NCBI RefSeq assembly: GCF_000090795.2
Contig: NW_003546549.1
Span: 1 to 33,533, forward strand
Length of the DNA stretch: 33,533 nt
Origin: Amphimedon queenslandica
Taxonomy: Eukaryota; Porifera; Demospongiae; Haplosclerida; Niphatidae
Reading direction: 5' to 3'
The notes under the pieces are model-generated. The model was not told the DNA's origin. It saw only the letters and a list, made by a program, of their open reading frames with translations, and did not search any database. Position 1 is the first letter of the stretch, and each line of letters begins with the position of its first letter. This document shows, piece by piece, positions 17,573-27,894 of the stretch. A program made the position numbers and the translations under genes.

Positions 17573-18096
17573 GAACTCACCAAATGAACTGCATTTTTTT
17601 ACTTATTTCAATGCTGCGTCAATTGTTTTTAAGTTTGTCATATTGTGTCATTTTTCAAAAAGAAATTGTTGTTGACAAGTTGTCACAGAATAGTAGACCT
17701 ATACTTGCATTTAAGCAATATTGCATTTATTGAAGCAATGACATGCATAAAAAGCAACATATTGACATCTTTAAAGATAAAGAGCTCAATTAGGAAAAGA
17801 ATAACTGTCAGTATCATTTCAAGAGATGAAGTGACAGCTGTGATAATTGTCCTTACAAATGAAAGTAAGCAGTAAACGATAAACAACAGCAGGAAGGCAC
17901 ATTCAGTAAGATCATCAATTAGCATATGCTTATTGTTTAGCATGTCCATCTAATGGACATCAACAACAACAGCATGTGACAACAGTGACATTGCATTTAT
18001 TGGAGCAAGTACATAATTGCAGTTGTGATATCTTACAAATTAACATATTCCAGGGGGTGTGTTCTCCTGAATTGACCTTTGAAAGGGCTTAAGAAT
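17573..18096. other. Spacer between DUF5648 gene 3 and hydrolase 2, with a small hydrophobic reading frame
   Basis: On the minus strand 17,949-17,683 is open for 88 codons (starting MDMLNNKHML) and encodes two hydrophobic stretches, one including FLLLFIVYCLLSFV and the other MILTVILFLIELFIF. There is no homolog I know and no clear promoter, so it may be chance in AT-rich DNA. The words TGCATTTATTGAAGCAATGACAT (about 17,722) and TGCATTTATTGGAGCAAGTACAT (about 17,992) form a diverged direct repeat, and ATGTCCATCTAATGGACAT (about 17,941-17,959) is a near-palindrome. Confidence 0.25.
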
Positions 18097-20835
18097 ATGT
18101 TCTTATTTTTACTTGTGTTATTTTTTCAGGTCCTTTGGACGTTTACTACACTAGTGAAACTGTGCCTAGCTATATTGTGTGCCCCGGGTAAAGTATTTAA
18201 GAAAAAGGAGAGAGGCAGTGAGTCCATGATGATCATTTTGATCAAGCCCATTCTCTTGTAGTTCCTCCAGCCTGTTTATTGGATCCTTCTCATGGGACAC
18301 ACGAGTATATAACAGCTAATGGTATCAAGTTTCATTGTGTGTCTAAAGGAGATCCTAGTAAACCTTTAATGCTGTTGCTTCATGGCTTTCCTGAGGTATA
18401 ATGTACACGACATACATGTATATGTAATATTATGTTATACCGCCATTTTCTCTCATTTACATGTTTTTAACGCTCATTAGTTTTGGTTCTCTTGGCGTTA
18501 TCAGTTGAAGGAATTCTGTAATGAGTATCGTGTGGTAGCCATTGACATGAGGTATGTAATAAAGATTGGCCAAAAGATAGGGATGTCTCTAGTATCAGGA
18601 AATTATTCTGGATGCATAAGTAGATTAAGTACAGCTAGAATACGCACATTTGCTATTGTTTTATTGACAGATTGGCTCCATTAGTGAGTGCATCTTGTTC
18701 AACTTTGGATGCCAATGCACCTTCTAATGACACCCCTGGCCAAAAGGGTATTTTTAGGTATTTTTTAAAGAAATGATCTATTTTAACATGGCCATAGCTG
18801 AAAAATTTGAGTCTCAAACTTTCTACATAGCACAAAGACATCAATGTGCATTTTAAAATGTAGTAAAAATTGGGGGTGATTTTGGACCCATTTTTTGTGA
18901 AAAAGGCATGTGCTATAGTACAGGGTATAAAAAATTGGCCGATTTTTAAAAATGGCCATAACTTAAATACTTGAGCTCTGGATCAACTCAAACTTTCTGC
19001 ATAGCATAAGAACATCAGTATGCATCAGAAAACCTAATAAAAATTGAAGGTGATTTTGAAACAATTTTTTGGAAAAACCATGGGCTATTATAGCACTTTG
19101 AATAAATGGCGTAACTTTTAGAGTCAGGCCCGTAGCCAGGGGGGGTTCGGGGGGTTTGGACGAACCCCCTGTTGTAGCTGCAAAAAAGTTTTAGATTAGC
19201 TCCTGTCATGAAGAACAGCACTGCAAAAGAAGGATTAGCATTTTGGCAACAGCGAGAAGCACAGATAGCCATTTTAGCTGAGTCAGCACATGGCTGAGAT
19301 GCATAAATTAAAACCACGCCTACCACCCACGCCCATTTTCGTCAAAATTTTCGCTGCTCGCAAAGCGCGCAGCAATTTCCAAACCCCCTATTTTAAGTTC
19401 CTGACTACGGCCCTGAGAGTTATCATTATTTTAGAGGATATGGTGAAAGTGATAAACCAGATGGTGTAATGAACTATACTATTGATATATTAAGACAAGA
19501 TATCATACAATTGGTATGTTACCGACCTATTGAGTGTTACTATTATTATTATTATTATGTTGCTGTTCAACTTCAACAGGTGAAGACTCTTAGCCCAGAG
19601 AGGAAGTGTATATTAGTTGGGCATGATTGGGGTGGAGTATTGAGCTGGTAAATATTTTCTGTATTTTCTTTGTGGAATTATATGTGTAAATATAATAGGG
19701 AAGCAGTGATTTCTAATCCGGAATTGTTTGAAAAACTTATTATTCTTAACTGCCCAAATCCCAGGTATATGTCAATTAATATAACAGAGACCGCTCTATG
19801 GCAAAATGATAATAATAAATTTTATTAGGGTATTTGCAAGGCATATAAGAACATGGAAACAACTAATGATGTCATGGGTAAAATATTGATAAATATTATT
19901 ACTATTATTATTTTTATATTAACTTTTATAGTATATGTTCATGTTCAGGACTCCTTATTTGCCAGAGTTTCTCATTTCAATGGGTGACTTTGGTATGCTC
20001 AAGGCAATGTATAGGGGAAGAAAAGGAGTAAGATAAAGAGAGCCAGCCTATACAACCAACCCCATACACTACTAATATTGTGAACAGGCGCATTGTGTAG
20101 TTTATAGTTTATTAGTTTGCATGTGTGCCCCTTATCCTTGCTTCTAATTCTTGCTTTTATTATCTACAGGGCCTGCGTAATAGAGATAATTTCTCAGAAG
20201 AAATCCTTGAGGCTTTCAAATACACTTTCAGTCAAGGAAAGAACTGCCTGACGCCTCCCATCAATTATATTCGTAATATCTTCAATGGATTATCACGGAG
20301 AAGAGGTCCTTCTAAACCAATTGATATTCCTGTTCTTCTCATATGGGTAGGTGTGCATTGATCATGTGACTCTCATGTGATTCATTATAGGGAGATGATG
20401 ATGCATTCCTGGATAATGATATGGTTGACGTTCATTCTAATCCAAAGATTTGTAGTAATGTGACCATCAAGTAATCTTTAATATAGTAGAAAAATAATAC
20501 CATAGATCAGGAAATTAGTGTGGTAGAAAATTTTTGAGTTTTAAAATTGGTGCTATGATTTAATTTTTACTGAATAAGACTCGTGTGTCATGTATTATTG
20601 AATGTGGCATGTAATATTAGTGGTGATCTAATTTTTACGAAATTCTAATCCAGTAAAATTAAAATCACAGTAAAAATTTCCAGATAGACGGTAATTGGTG
20701 TTTTAATCTACATTGCCATGATTATCATACAGTTATTGATTTCTTCATAGGCATATCCCTGGTTGTAGTCACTGGGTACAACAGGACTGTCCTGAATTAA
20801 CCAACCAGCACATGAGGGAGTTTCTTGAACAATAA
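18097..20835 (+). CDS. Membrane-anchored epoxide hydrolase 2, EPHX3/4-like (341 aa, 11 exons)
   Basis: Paralog of hydrolase 1 with the same 11-exon structure: 18,097-18,217; 18,262-18,395; 18,481-18,551; 19,435-19,513; 19,580-19,647; 19,699-19,764; 19,829-19,877; 19,932-20,027; 20,170-20,346; 20,391-20,470; 20,751-20,835. The sum is 1,026 bases in frame. Seen: a hydrophobic N-terminal anchor (MFLFLLVLFFQVLWTF), HGFPEFWFSW (oxyanion hole), GHDWGGVLSW (Asp nucleophile), LLIWGDDDAFLDND (acid), PGCSHWVQQDCPEL (His). All three catalytic positions are kept, so it should be active on an epoxide; the substrate is unknown. Intron 3 is swollen to 883 bases by a dispersed repeat and an MITE. The 3' part was copied to 22.5 kb. 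The ATG at 18,097 is the first in frame ahead of the anchor. Confidence 0.88.
18760..19100. repeat. Dispersed ~185-base repeat, about two diverged units in hydrolase 2 intron 3
   Basis: ATGGCCATAGCTGAAAAAT, CTCAAACTTTCTACATAGCA and AAAGACATCAATGTGCAT recur about 190 bases on as ATGGCCATAACTTAAATAC, CTCAAACTTTCTGCATAGCA and AGAACATCAGTATGCAT. GCTATAGTACAGGG is the common core also seen in the 23.6-25.0 kb arrays. Confidence 0.65.
19125..19415. mobile_element. MITE with CAGGCCCGTAGCCAGG-type inverted ends in hydrolase 2 intron 3
   Basis: The left end is CAGGCCCGTAGCCAGGGG. The right end on the other strand is CAGGGCCGTAGTCAGGAACT. The element is 291 bases long and flanked by AGAGT on both sides (19,120-19,124 and 19,416-19,420), a 5-base target duplication like that of the element at 7,927. 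Internal sequence includes G-run/C-run palindromes and CGCTGCTCGCAAAGCGCGC, and is richer in GC than its surroundings. There is no transposase reading frame. It lies in an intron, about 20 bases from the acceptor of exon 4. Confidence 0.85.
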
Positions 20836-21043
20836 CTTATTGCTATTAGTGTACTCAATTAGTGACAGTGCCAGTGACTTTCATTATGGCTTTGTGTTAT
20901 TTCTTTAATTATTAGCTTAATCATAATATCATCATAATACCGGTAATTCATCTCTGCAGATATGATCAAGAAAACCCATTTAATCTGTGTGCCACGTGAC
21001 TTCACGTGATAGATCTATTAATTTATGATTATTAATATTAACA
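20836..21043. other. Spacer between hydrolase 2 and the mL49-like gene
   Basis: Tail-to-head spacing of 208 bases. CACGTGACTTCACGTGATAG near 20,993-21,012 contains two CACGTGA words just upstream of the next ATG, and may be promoter elements of the mL49-like gene. A further CACGTGA follows inside the gene at 21,192. Confidence 0.35.
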
Positions 21044-22119
21044 ATGGCGTCGAGGTTGTATCATACTGGCATCCGTTTTAGTACTCACAATTCACTCAGG
21101 ATGCAAGTAAAGCTCTTCAGAATCACACTGTTACTTACCATTAACTTTTAGACTATTCTATCACTCAATAGGAATCTAAGAAATACTGCATCACGTGAGA
21201 CATCATTGTAGCTACTTTTGTGTTACTAATTTTTTAGATCCATTCTTTGTCAGAAGGACCAAAGCTAATAATATACCAGCATACCTTGATTTTAAAGGTG
21301 TTGAAACAAGAACGTTGACAATAATTAGAAAAATTGATGGAGTCACAGAGGTATGTGCATTCTAATTATTGTGAATTTTGTTCGCACCTTTGTTGATACC
21401 ATATTCAGTCTTATAAGTTTAGTATTACACCTCACATTACAGTAGTTCCATTATTATTGGGTTGTTTTAAAGTTAAAATTAATACAGTATGTCGATGTAC
21501 TATGGGAAGCTTAGCCTGCAGGCCCTCTAAATAAAATTCTAAAGTTGCTTCAAAATTTGGCCAAATACATGGGCTATATATATCAATACAAAATTTTCAA
21601 AATAGAAAACTGAGTAGAATTTACTCAAAAAAGTAATGGAAATGAGGACAAGTAGGATTCTAAATGAATAAAATCCAAAATGAAAATCCTACTCTACGAT
21701 ATTTGCAGTGTCATCATAAAAATTTTGGTTGGAATTAACAAACACGTATGCATCAGGAAAAATTTAATTTTTGATGAAAATTGGCCAAAGACTGTGTAAT
21801 ATAGTACACGTACATGATTTTTGATCTGATTTTCAAGCAACTTTAAAAAGTCAGTTTAATCAGTTAAAACTTTCTACATAACATAAGAGCATGTATATGT
21901 ATCAGAAAAATTATGAAAATGGACAGTGAAATACTCTGTATACTATAGTACTGGGTCTTTGGTTAAACTTGATTGGTCTACTACTCTTCATTACTTTATC
22001 TATAGTATCTCTGCTTACATTGTATGACTGATGTACATGTATTTCTGTAGGTATCCAATGGTGGTAGGAGGGTCCAGTTGTTTGATTTTGATGCAGAGCA
22101 GGACGATGAAGACACTTGA
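21044..22119 (+). CDS. MRPL49: mL49/Img2-like mitochondrial ribosomal protein, short form (95 aa, four exons)
   Basis: Exons 21,044-21,106; 21,152-21,194; 21,238-21,350; 22,051-22,119, all in phase. The N-terminus (MASRLYHTGIRFSTH) is basic and hydroxylated like a mitochondrial presequence. The core reads PFFVRRTKANNIPAYLDF and RTLTIIRKIDG, matching the start of the Img2/mL49 domain (PFFVRR...NIPVY.D...T.VIRK..G), a large-subunit protein of mitochondrial ribosomes. The usual continuation (a D-W-A-L helix) is missing. The protein passes directly to VTEVSNGGRRVQLFDFD and an acidic end. Either an exon is hidden in the 700-base last intron, which is filled with repeat, or this is a shortened form. 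The assignment is fairly likely but not certain. Confidence 0.55.
21525..21965. repeat. Dispersed ~185-base repeat in the last intron of the mL49-like gene
   Basis: AAAATTTGGCCAAATAC, AAACTTTCTACATAACATAA, GCATGTATATGTATCAGAAAA and ACTATAGTACTGGGTCTTTGG are words of the repeat family found in the PH-domain gene introns. About two diverged units are present. Confidence 0.55.
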
Positions 22120-22489
22120 ACTATAGCTTATTAGTACTAGTTCAACATTTTGTTTTAGTTCTAGTTCTAGTTACGCAGCAAGACAGCAACTTTCCTGTAC
22201 TTTTCAGCTTACAGCTCTCTTATAACAGTAAATGGGCTGAGTACAATAGTTAAAACAAATACAGCGTGAAACTATATTTTTTTACTGTAGTAAAAATAAC
22301 CTCTTATTTTAAAAGTTTTAGTTTGTTCTGTTCTTCATATCTTGCAGTTTTAATATGACCTAAATCTTGTGTTCTTGATATTTAATGCTCAAAAGCAGAT
22401 GAATCACTGCTTGAACATGTCTTGCTAGCCAGACCATTCCCCAGTCATTTGGGAAGGGTTTGGCTTGCGAGACTAGCTTCAATAAGTAA
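22120..22489. other. Spacer with a short foldback element
   Basis: It holds the 3' flank of the mL49-like gene. About 22,422-22,477 is an imperfect inverted repeat (CTTGCTAGCCAGACCATTCC and GGGTTTGGCTTGCGAGACTAG), probably a very short foldback repeat. No gene is seen. Confidence 0.4.
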
Positions 22490-22885
22490 AGGATGAACTC
22501 CCATCAATTATATTCGTAATTATTTTCAATGGATCAAGGGAAAAGGGGTCCGTCTCAACCAATGTGATTGTAATATTCCTGTTCTTCTATGGGTGAGCTG
22601 AAGTGTGCTTTGATCATGTGACTTTCATGTGATTCATTATATATAGGGAGATGATGAGATAGTGAAATGGTTGATATTCTAATCCAAAGATTTGCAGTAC
22701 TGTGACCAAGTAATTTTTAATACATGTTACATAATTCCAATTAATGGCATATCCCTGGTTCCAGTCACTGGGTGCAACAGGACTGTCCTGAATTAACTAA
22801 CCAGCACACGAGGGAGTTTCTGGAACAATAACTTGCAATTAGTGTACTTGATTAGTGACAGTGCCAGTGACTTGCATTATGATTT
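22490..22885 (+). pseudogene. Decayed third epoxide hydrolase copy (exons 9-11 and 3' flank)
   Basis: It matches hydrolase 2 from inside exon 9 (CTCCCATCAATTATATTCGT) through exon 10 and exon 11 and on into the 3' flank (GATTAGTGACAGTGCCAGTG). Exons 9 and 10 carry insertions and deletions that break the frame. Exon 11 is still open (HIPGSSHWVQQDCPELTNQ to a TAA at 22,829-22,831) and keeps the catalytic histidine. Exons 1-8 are absent, and the mL49-like gene occupies the space instead. I call it a pseudogene from a partial duplication. Confidence 0.85.
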
Positions 22886-23024
22886 TTCTATCTTATTTAT
22901 TAAGCGTTATAATATTAGTATTACAATAATTAATTTAATCAGCAATAAATTCAATAGAGTAAGACACACACACAAGCATAATACAAAGGAACGACATTAA
23001 GAAGAAAGGACTATATATATTCCA

Positions 23025-26000
23025 TCATGGTGCTTCCTTAGAGAGGACCTTACCAGCATGCTGCTGCTGGTTTCTCCTTTGACTCTGTACCTCAGAGACA
23101 GAGAGGGATCTTGATAAACCCTCATCTTCATCGTCTCCCCACATATCATCAATATCATCCTGCCTGCTGCTATTGCTCATGGATCTAGGGTCCATCATGC
23201 TCACTGGGCGATGCTTGGAGCGAGAGCTTTTCTTTTTATTTGAAGAGCTCACTGCCGTGGGTGAGGGCAGGATGGGTTGAGAGAGGGTGTGGTGAGCAGG
23301 GGAGGTCCCTCCTGAGTGACGGCCAAGGTTAACGTTCATCATTGCCAGACAGTCTTGAACGCTCTGTACAGCTGCTACTGACGTGCTCTTTAATAGGAGA
23401 AGGTTCTATAAAGAGAGCAAATGAAATGAAGGATATTATTAGAGATGTATGTAGAAAGAAAGAGAAAGAGAGAGGCAGTATATGACATACTTTGTCATGT
23501 GGAACAAGGCCGGTTCCTTCAGTCTTCTACAAATAAAAATAATAATGACACGATACTATACATGTACAATTGTACATGTACATCTAGTAAAATAATATTA
23601 TAATTTTTTATAAACCATATTTTACACCAAGAGATGTAAGCAAAGTATAAAAAGAATTTTTAAGTTTTGCAAAAGCCACATCATTTCTGACATGATTGAA
23701 AGTTTTTGTAGTACATGTACATGTATAGCTTTAAAGAAACTTTTAAATTTCTTTAAAAAATCCTGTTTTGATTGGAATAAGCTCAAATTTTCTACACAAC
23801 TTAAGTACATGTATATACATAAAAAATTATAAAATGGAGAATTCTCTCCTTGATGCTTTTGACAAAATTTGGCCAAAGACCCTCTACCATAGTACAGGGA
23901 GGCTTTGGCCCAATCCTCAGTAACTTTTAAAATTCATAAAAAATTCAATTTTGATCAGAACCAGGTCAAACTTTCAACACAACATAAGTACATGTATATA
24001 TATTTAAAAATTATTAAAAATGAAAAATTCTCTCCTTTCATTTTTGGCAAAATATTTTGACCAAGAACCCTGCACTATAGTACAGGGACTTTGGCCCAAT
24101 TTTTTAGCAACTTCAAAAATTTATAAAAATCTAATTTTAAACAGAATGAACTCAATTTTCTATGCAACTTAAGTACATGTATACGCATCAAAACAATTTT
24201 TTTAAATTCTCTCCTAACCATTTTTATAATTTTGGCCAAAAACCCTACACTATATAGTGCAGGGTTTTTGCTGCAACGTTAACAAATCATAGACAAAACT
24301 TAATTTAGCTTATAACATTTTAAAAGTGCCAAGAAATGTAATAAGAACTCATAAAAACCAAATGCAAGTCCTGTATGATATACAACTGACCTCTAGTTGC
24401 TGCTGGAGTGATTCTTGTAATGACTGGAGTCTCGTTAAAGAATCAAGCATGGCATCTCCACCAGGAAATGCATCGACTTGTTCCTGAAATGATGCCCCTC
24501 CTCCTACTCCTCCTCCTTTCTTATTGCCTCCCCTCCTCTTGTTGCCTAGTTTAGTGATAGAGAGATGAAGTGGAGCAGAAAGTTGAGTCCTGTGAAATAA
24601 AAATAGTCATCAGTATACTATCAAGAGTAGATAATACCTAAATCAGGCAAAAGTCCCTGTATTATAGTACATGGTCTCAGGTCAAATTTCACCAAAAATT
24701 GAAAAAGAGAAAATTCTCAACTTTTATAATTTTTTCTGATACATATACATGTACTTATGTGGTGTAAAAAGTTTGAGCTGATTCCGATCAAATTCTGATT
24801 TTTTATGAATTTTTAAAGTTGCTCCAAAATCAGGCAAAAGTCCCTGTACTATAGTACACGGTCTCGGGCCAAATTTCACCAAAATTGAAAAGGAAAGAAT
24901 TCTCAACTTTTATAATTTTTTCTGATACACATACATGTTTTTGTGTTGTGTAGCAAGTTTGAGCTTATTCCAATCAAAATTGAATTTTTTACAATTTTTT
25001 TAATTTGCTAAAAAATGAAATCCTTATACATGTATTTAATAGTAAACCAGGTACATGTATGTGCTTATAAGTGCCTGTAAACGTACATGCATGTAAATCA
25101 AGAGTTGTATTAACTATTAACACCATATGTTATGTCGATTGACACTTCTGGTTATAATGCATGACTTGAGTAAAAGAAGTGAACTGCTAAAAGAGTCTTA
25201 AAACAAGACAAATGCTATTTTAATTTTTGCTTCAAACTGCACTACAATACTAATTCATTCCTTAGTGTGAATCTATCTTAATATAAATGAATCTTTGTTT
25301 GTACATAATACAGTGTGTATAAAGTGTACCGACACATAATGACATACTTTTTAGTATTTTTCCTAGTTGGGGTCCCACCAGTGGCAGGTGACATTGCATT
25401 AGTTCCAGCAACTGGTGATTGTAATGGAGTCTGATTACTAGAAGAAGAGTTTAAACTATTACCAGTAGAAGCAGCAGAAGACTAAAGAAGAAAATAAAAC
25501 AATAAACGAAGCATCTCTTATCACACAGAGCTATGTATCTCTCTCTCCCTCCCTCTCTCTCTCCCTCCCTCCCTCTAACTTGTATCATTTCTTTAGGTCC
25601 AGCTGCTAGTCCATTTGCATGCTCTACTTCTTGTCTTAAACGCGAGACCCAGGACTGCCTGTCCCTAGCATCAGCTGCCCTCAGTCTATATGTGTCACTG
25701 TTTGCCGCCTGTACTGTGAATGACTGAGCATCTTCATCACTAGGAGATACAACAGCACCCTGGAGAAAAGGGGGGGAGAAGAACGAGAGAGGAAAAAAGA
25801 AAGAGAGGGAGAGATTAAAGTAAAAGGGTCTTAAAGTATTTGTTTCCACTTACCCAAAGGTGAAGAGAAGCTCTTGGGGGTAGTTTCCTTTTCTCTTCCG
25901 ACTATACAAAATACAAACATCAAACAATAACCACTCATTGATGCTATTGTAAGACAATGCAGCAATGATGAAACACATACTGCACCCCCTCAAAGTAACA

Positions 26001-27894
26001 ATATAATCCCTAATCAATACACTCTATCAACAGTAATGCAATGAATTGTGGTTTTGTAGGCAATTCTTCCACAAAAAATACATTAGCACATGTACAATCA
26101 TGTGTACACAGTAAACTAGTAAATATAATGATACTGATACTATAATAAATTTTGGCTCGTTAGCCCACATCTAGAGTGTAAATTAGAGCAATGGCATTCA
26201 AATAATTGACACAAGTAACCTTAAGACTGTCTAAACAATTAAGCCACAAGCATAAACAAAATGGTGTACACTACATGCGTGTACTAAAAACTAAAACACG
26301 CATTAATATTATGCCTTGTAGTTGCATGTGCTGTATACTTACAGTACAGTAATGGAGGACACCTTGATCATGGTCAACATAAAACCATCTTGGTTGCCAT
26401 CCTTTGATTGGATTGGTCCACTTGTATAACTGTCCTTCTAATGGCCTGAACAAAAAAGATGAGAGAGAGAGAGAGAGAGGGAGGGAGGGAGAGAAAGAGA
26501 AAGAGAGAGAGGGGAGGAAAAGAAAAGATAAGATATGTTGTAAAATAGAAAAAAGATATAAATCAATGGAAGAAGGAGATTCAATGGCAGTCGATAGAGG
26601 AATGAAGGGAGAGGAGAGGAAGGAATACTTCACTCACTTATTTGCTACTTTGCCTACAGTTGCTCTATCAAACTCCTAAAAAGAAATAAAAGCTGCTAAA
26701 CTACAACAGTGACATTATCAACTGTATTGATGATTAAGCTCTACATGTACAGTATCAATTGTACAATAGATATATGGTTCAAGAACACATAATAGATACA
26801 CTTCAAACATTACATGTACATGTACATACAATTCATGTACATACATGGATCTAATAGTGTACTATGCTCAAAATGTGTTCATACATGTACATGTTTATCA
26901 ACAATTAGTGCTGAAATTATAGTGTTGTAGAATCATCGTGGTAAAATTAAAACTGCTTCTAATTTCAAAAGTATCGATCAAGTTACTAATAATGCTCCTA
27001 TTACATGTACATCTGTTGTAAGTAAACATACAAAAATGATAAATTATAGGAACATTTTAGAATTTAGAAGGTTTTGCACATGTACAGTAGCCAATAGAAA
27101 AATCTCAAAAATAAAATTGGTTTTAGAGTAAGACTGAAACTAGTAATGCCACATCACTGCATGTTCACAAACCATAGCAAAACTGACGAACAACGTTATC
27201 ACTTTCAATAGGAAACTAATAATAACCAATAATCAAGGTTTCTGTATATATATACATACTGATAATTCTATGACTGTAGTGTACACTTGTAACTGGCAGT
27301 TTTGCAACCACAAACATATGTAAGTATTAAATGCAACTGTTTTAGTGGGCCCTAAATAATACACACACAAACATTGAAGGAATAACTCATGATCAATTGA
27401 ATAGGACAAGAAATGGGAGGCTAAGGGAATGCATGTACATGACTACAAACATGTATTGTTGGGAAGGAAGGTAAGTCATGTAAGGATTGGTAATACGTAT
27501 TATGTTACAATATACCACACCCAAAACAATGACACACTAGTATCCATGGAACTAATTAGCAGCAATGAAAACAATAGACTACAGTTAATGTACAGTATAC
27601 ACATATAATACAAAACAAGAGGCCTTTTAGCTTTCCATGTATGCAACTTGCTGCTATACACAATTACTATCAGAGACACTGTAGCATCTATTATAGTGCT
27701 TTTGTACTGGAGGATAAAATGGTAATAGTTCTGCTTGTACTGTACAAGTAACTCCTTTATTATATTCCGTTTTTAGCTAGCATTAGCCCCATTTGATTTG
27801 CCTCTAAACTCACTTTTGCTCTCTCCATCACTTTATACAAGACCTCTTTCTCCTCTTGCGTTAAACCAGACATCTCATTATCTGCCATTGCCAT
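23025..27894 (-). CDS. PH-domain protein related to the N-terminal half of ORP10/ORP11 (399 aa, nine exons), no sterol-binding domain
   Basis: Exons: 27,894-27,814; 26,675-26,638; 26,445-26,343; 25,901-25,854; 25,759-25,580; 25,481-25,348; 24,589-24,391; 23,526-23,491; 23,405-23,025; phases join throughout. The PH domain covers about residues 42-138: PLEGQLYKWTNPIKGWQPRW and FYVDHDQGVLHYCT at the start, then GAVVSPSDEDAQSFTV, and RDRQSWVSRLRQEVEHA as the final helix. This matches OSBPL9/10/11, where the PH domain binds phosphoinositides on Golgi or endosomes. A Q-rich helix (LQSLQESLQQQLE) and LLLLKSTSVAAVQSVQDC also correspond to the region after the PH domain in ORP11. The protein then stops after a Ser/Lys-rich and acidic tail (DDIDDMWGDDEDEG). 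The oxysterol-binding domain normal for this family is missing, and downstream DNA belongs to other genes. The 5' end is head to head with ELP5. Confidence 0.8.
23640..24290. repeat. Tandem array of the ~185-base repeat, forward orientation, in a PH-gene intron
   Basis: About three and a half units. Markers repeating at 180-190 base spacing are AAGTACATGTATA (about 23,803, 23,987 and 24,171), AATTCTCTCC, TTGGCCAAAGACCCT and CTATAGTACAGGGACTTTGG. It lies in the intron between exons 7 and 8. The CTGCACTATAGTACAGGG core is partly palindromic. Confidence 0.75.
24635..25020. repeat. Tandem array of the ~185-base repeat, inverted orientation, in the preceding PH-gene intron
   Basis: Two units marked by AATCAGGCAAAAGTCCCTGT (24,642 and about 24,828), GAATTCTCAACTTTTATAAT and TTTTTTCTGATACA. 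Read on the other strand they align with the array at 23,640-24,290 (for example CTATAGTACAGGGACTTTTG), so the two arrays are inverted about exon 7 (24,391-24,589). Confidence 0.75.
26458..26530. repeat. GA-rich microsatellite in a PH-gene intron
   Basis: Runs of GAGA and GGGA flank the exon at 26,343-26,445. Similar CT/CCCT runs lie at about 25,537-25,577, immediately after the donor of exon 5, and GA runs at about 15,252-15,268. They are low complexity with no other content. Confidence 0.8.
26676..27813. other. First intron of the PH-domain gene, 1,138 bases
   Basis: AT-rich with frequent ACATGTACATGTACAT words (for example 26,811-26,826). I see no exon, repeat array or RNA gene in it. Confidence 0.5.

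Noticed and set aside
25451..25849. Long minus-strand frame around exon 5 of the PH gene
   Set aside because: The true exon is 25,580-25,759 by splice sites and PH homology. The extensions are CT-rich low complexity.
26271..26633. Minus-strand frame of 120 codons rich in S, L and P around the PH exon
   Set aside because: Only 26,343-26,445 is coding. The remainder is translated GA/CT microsatellite and intron.
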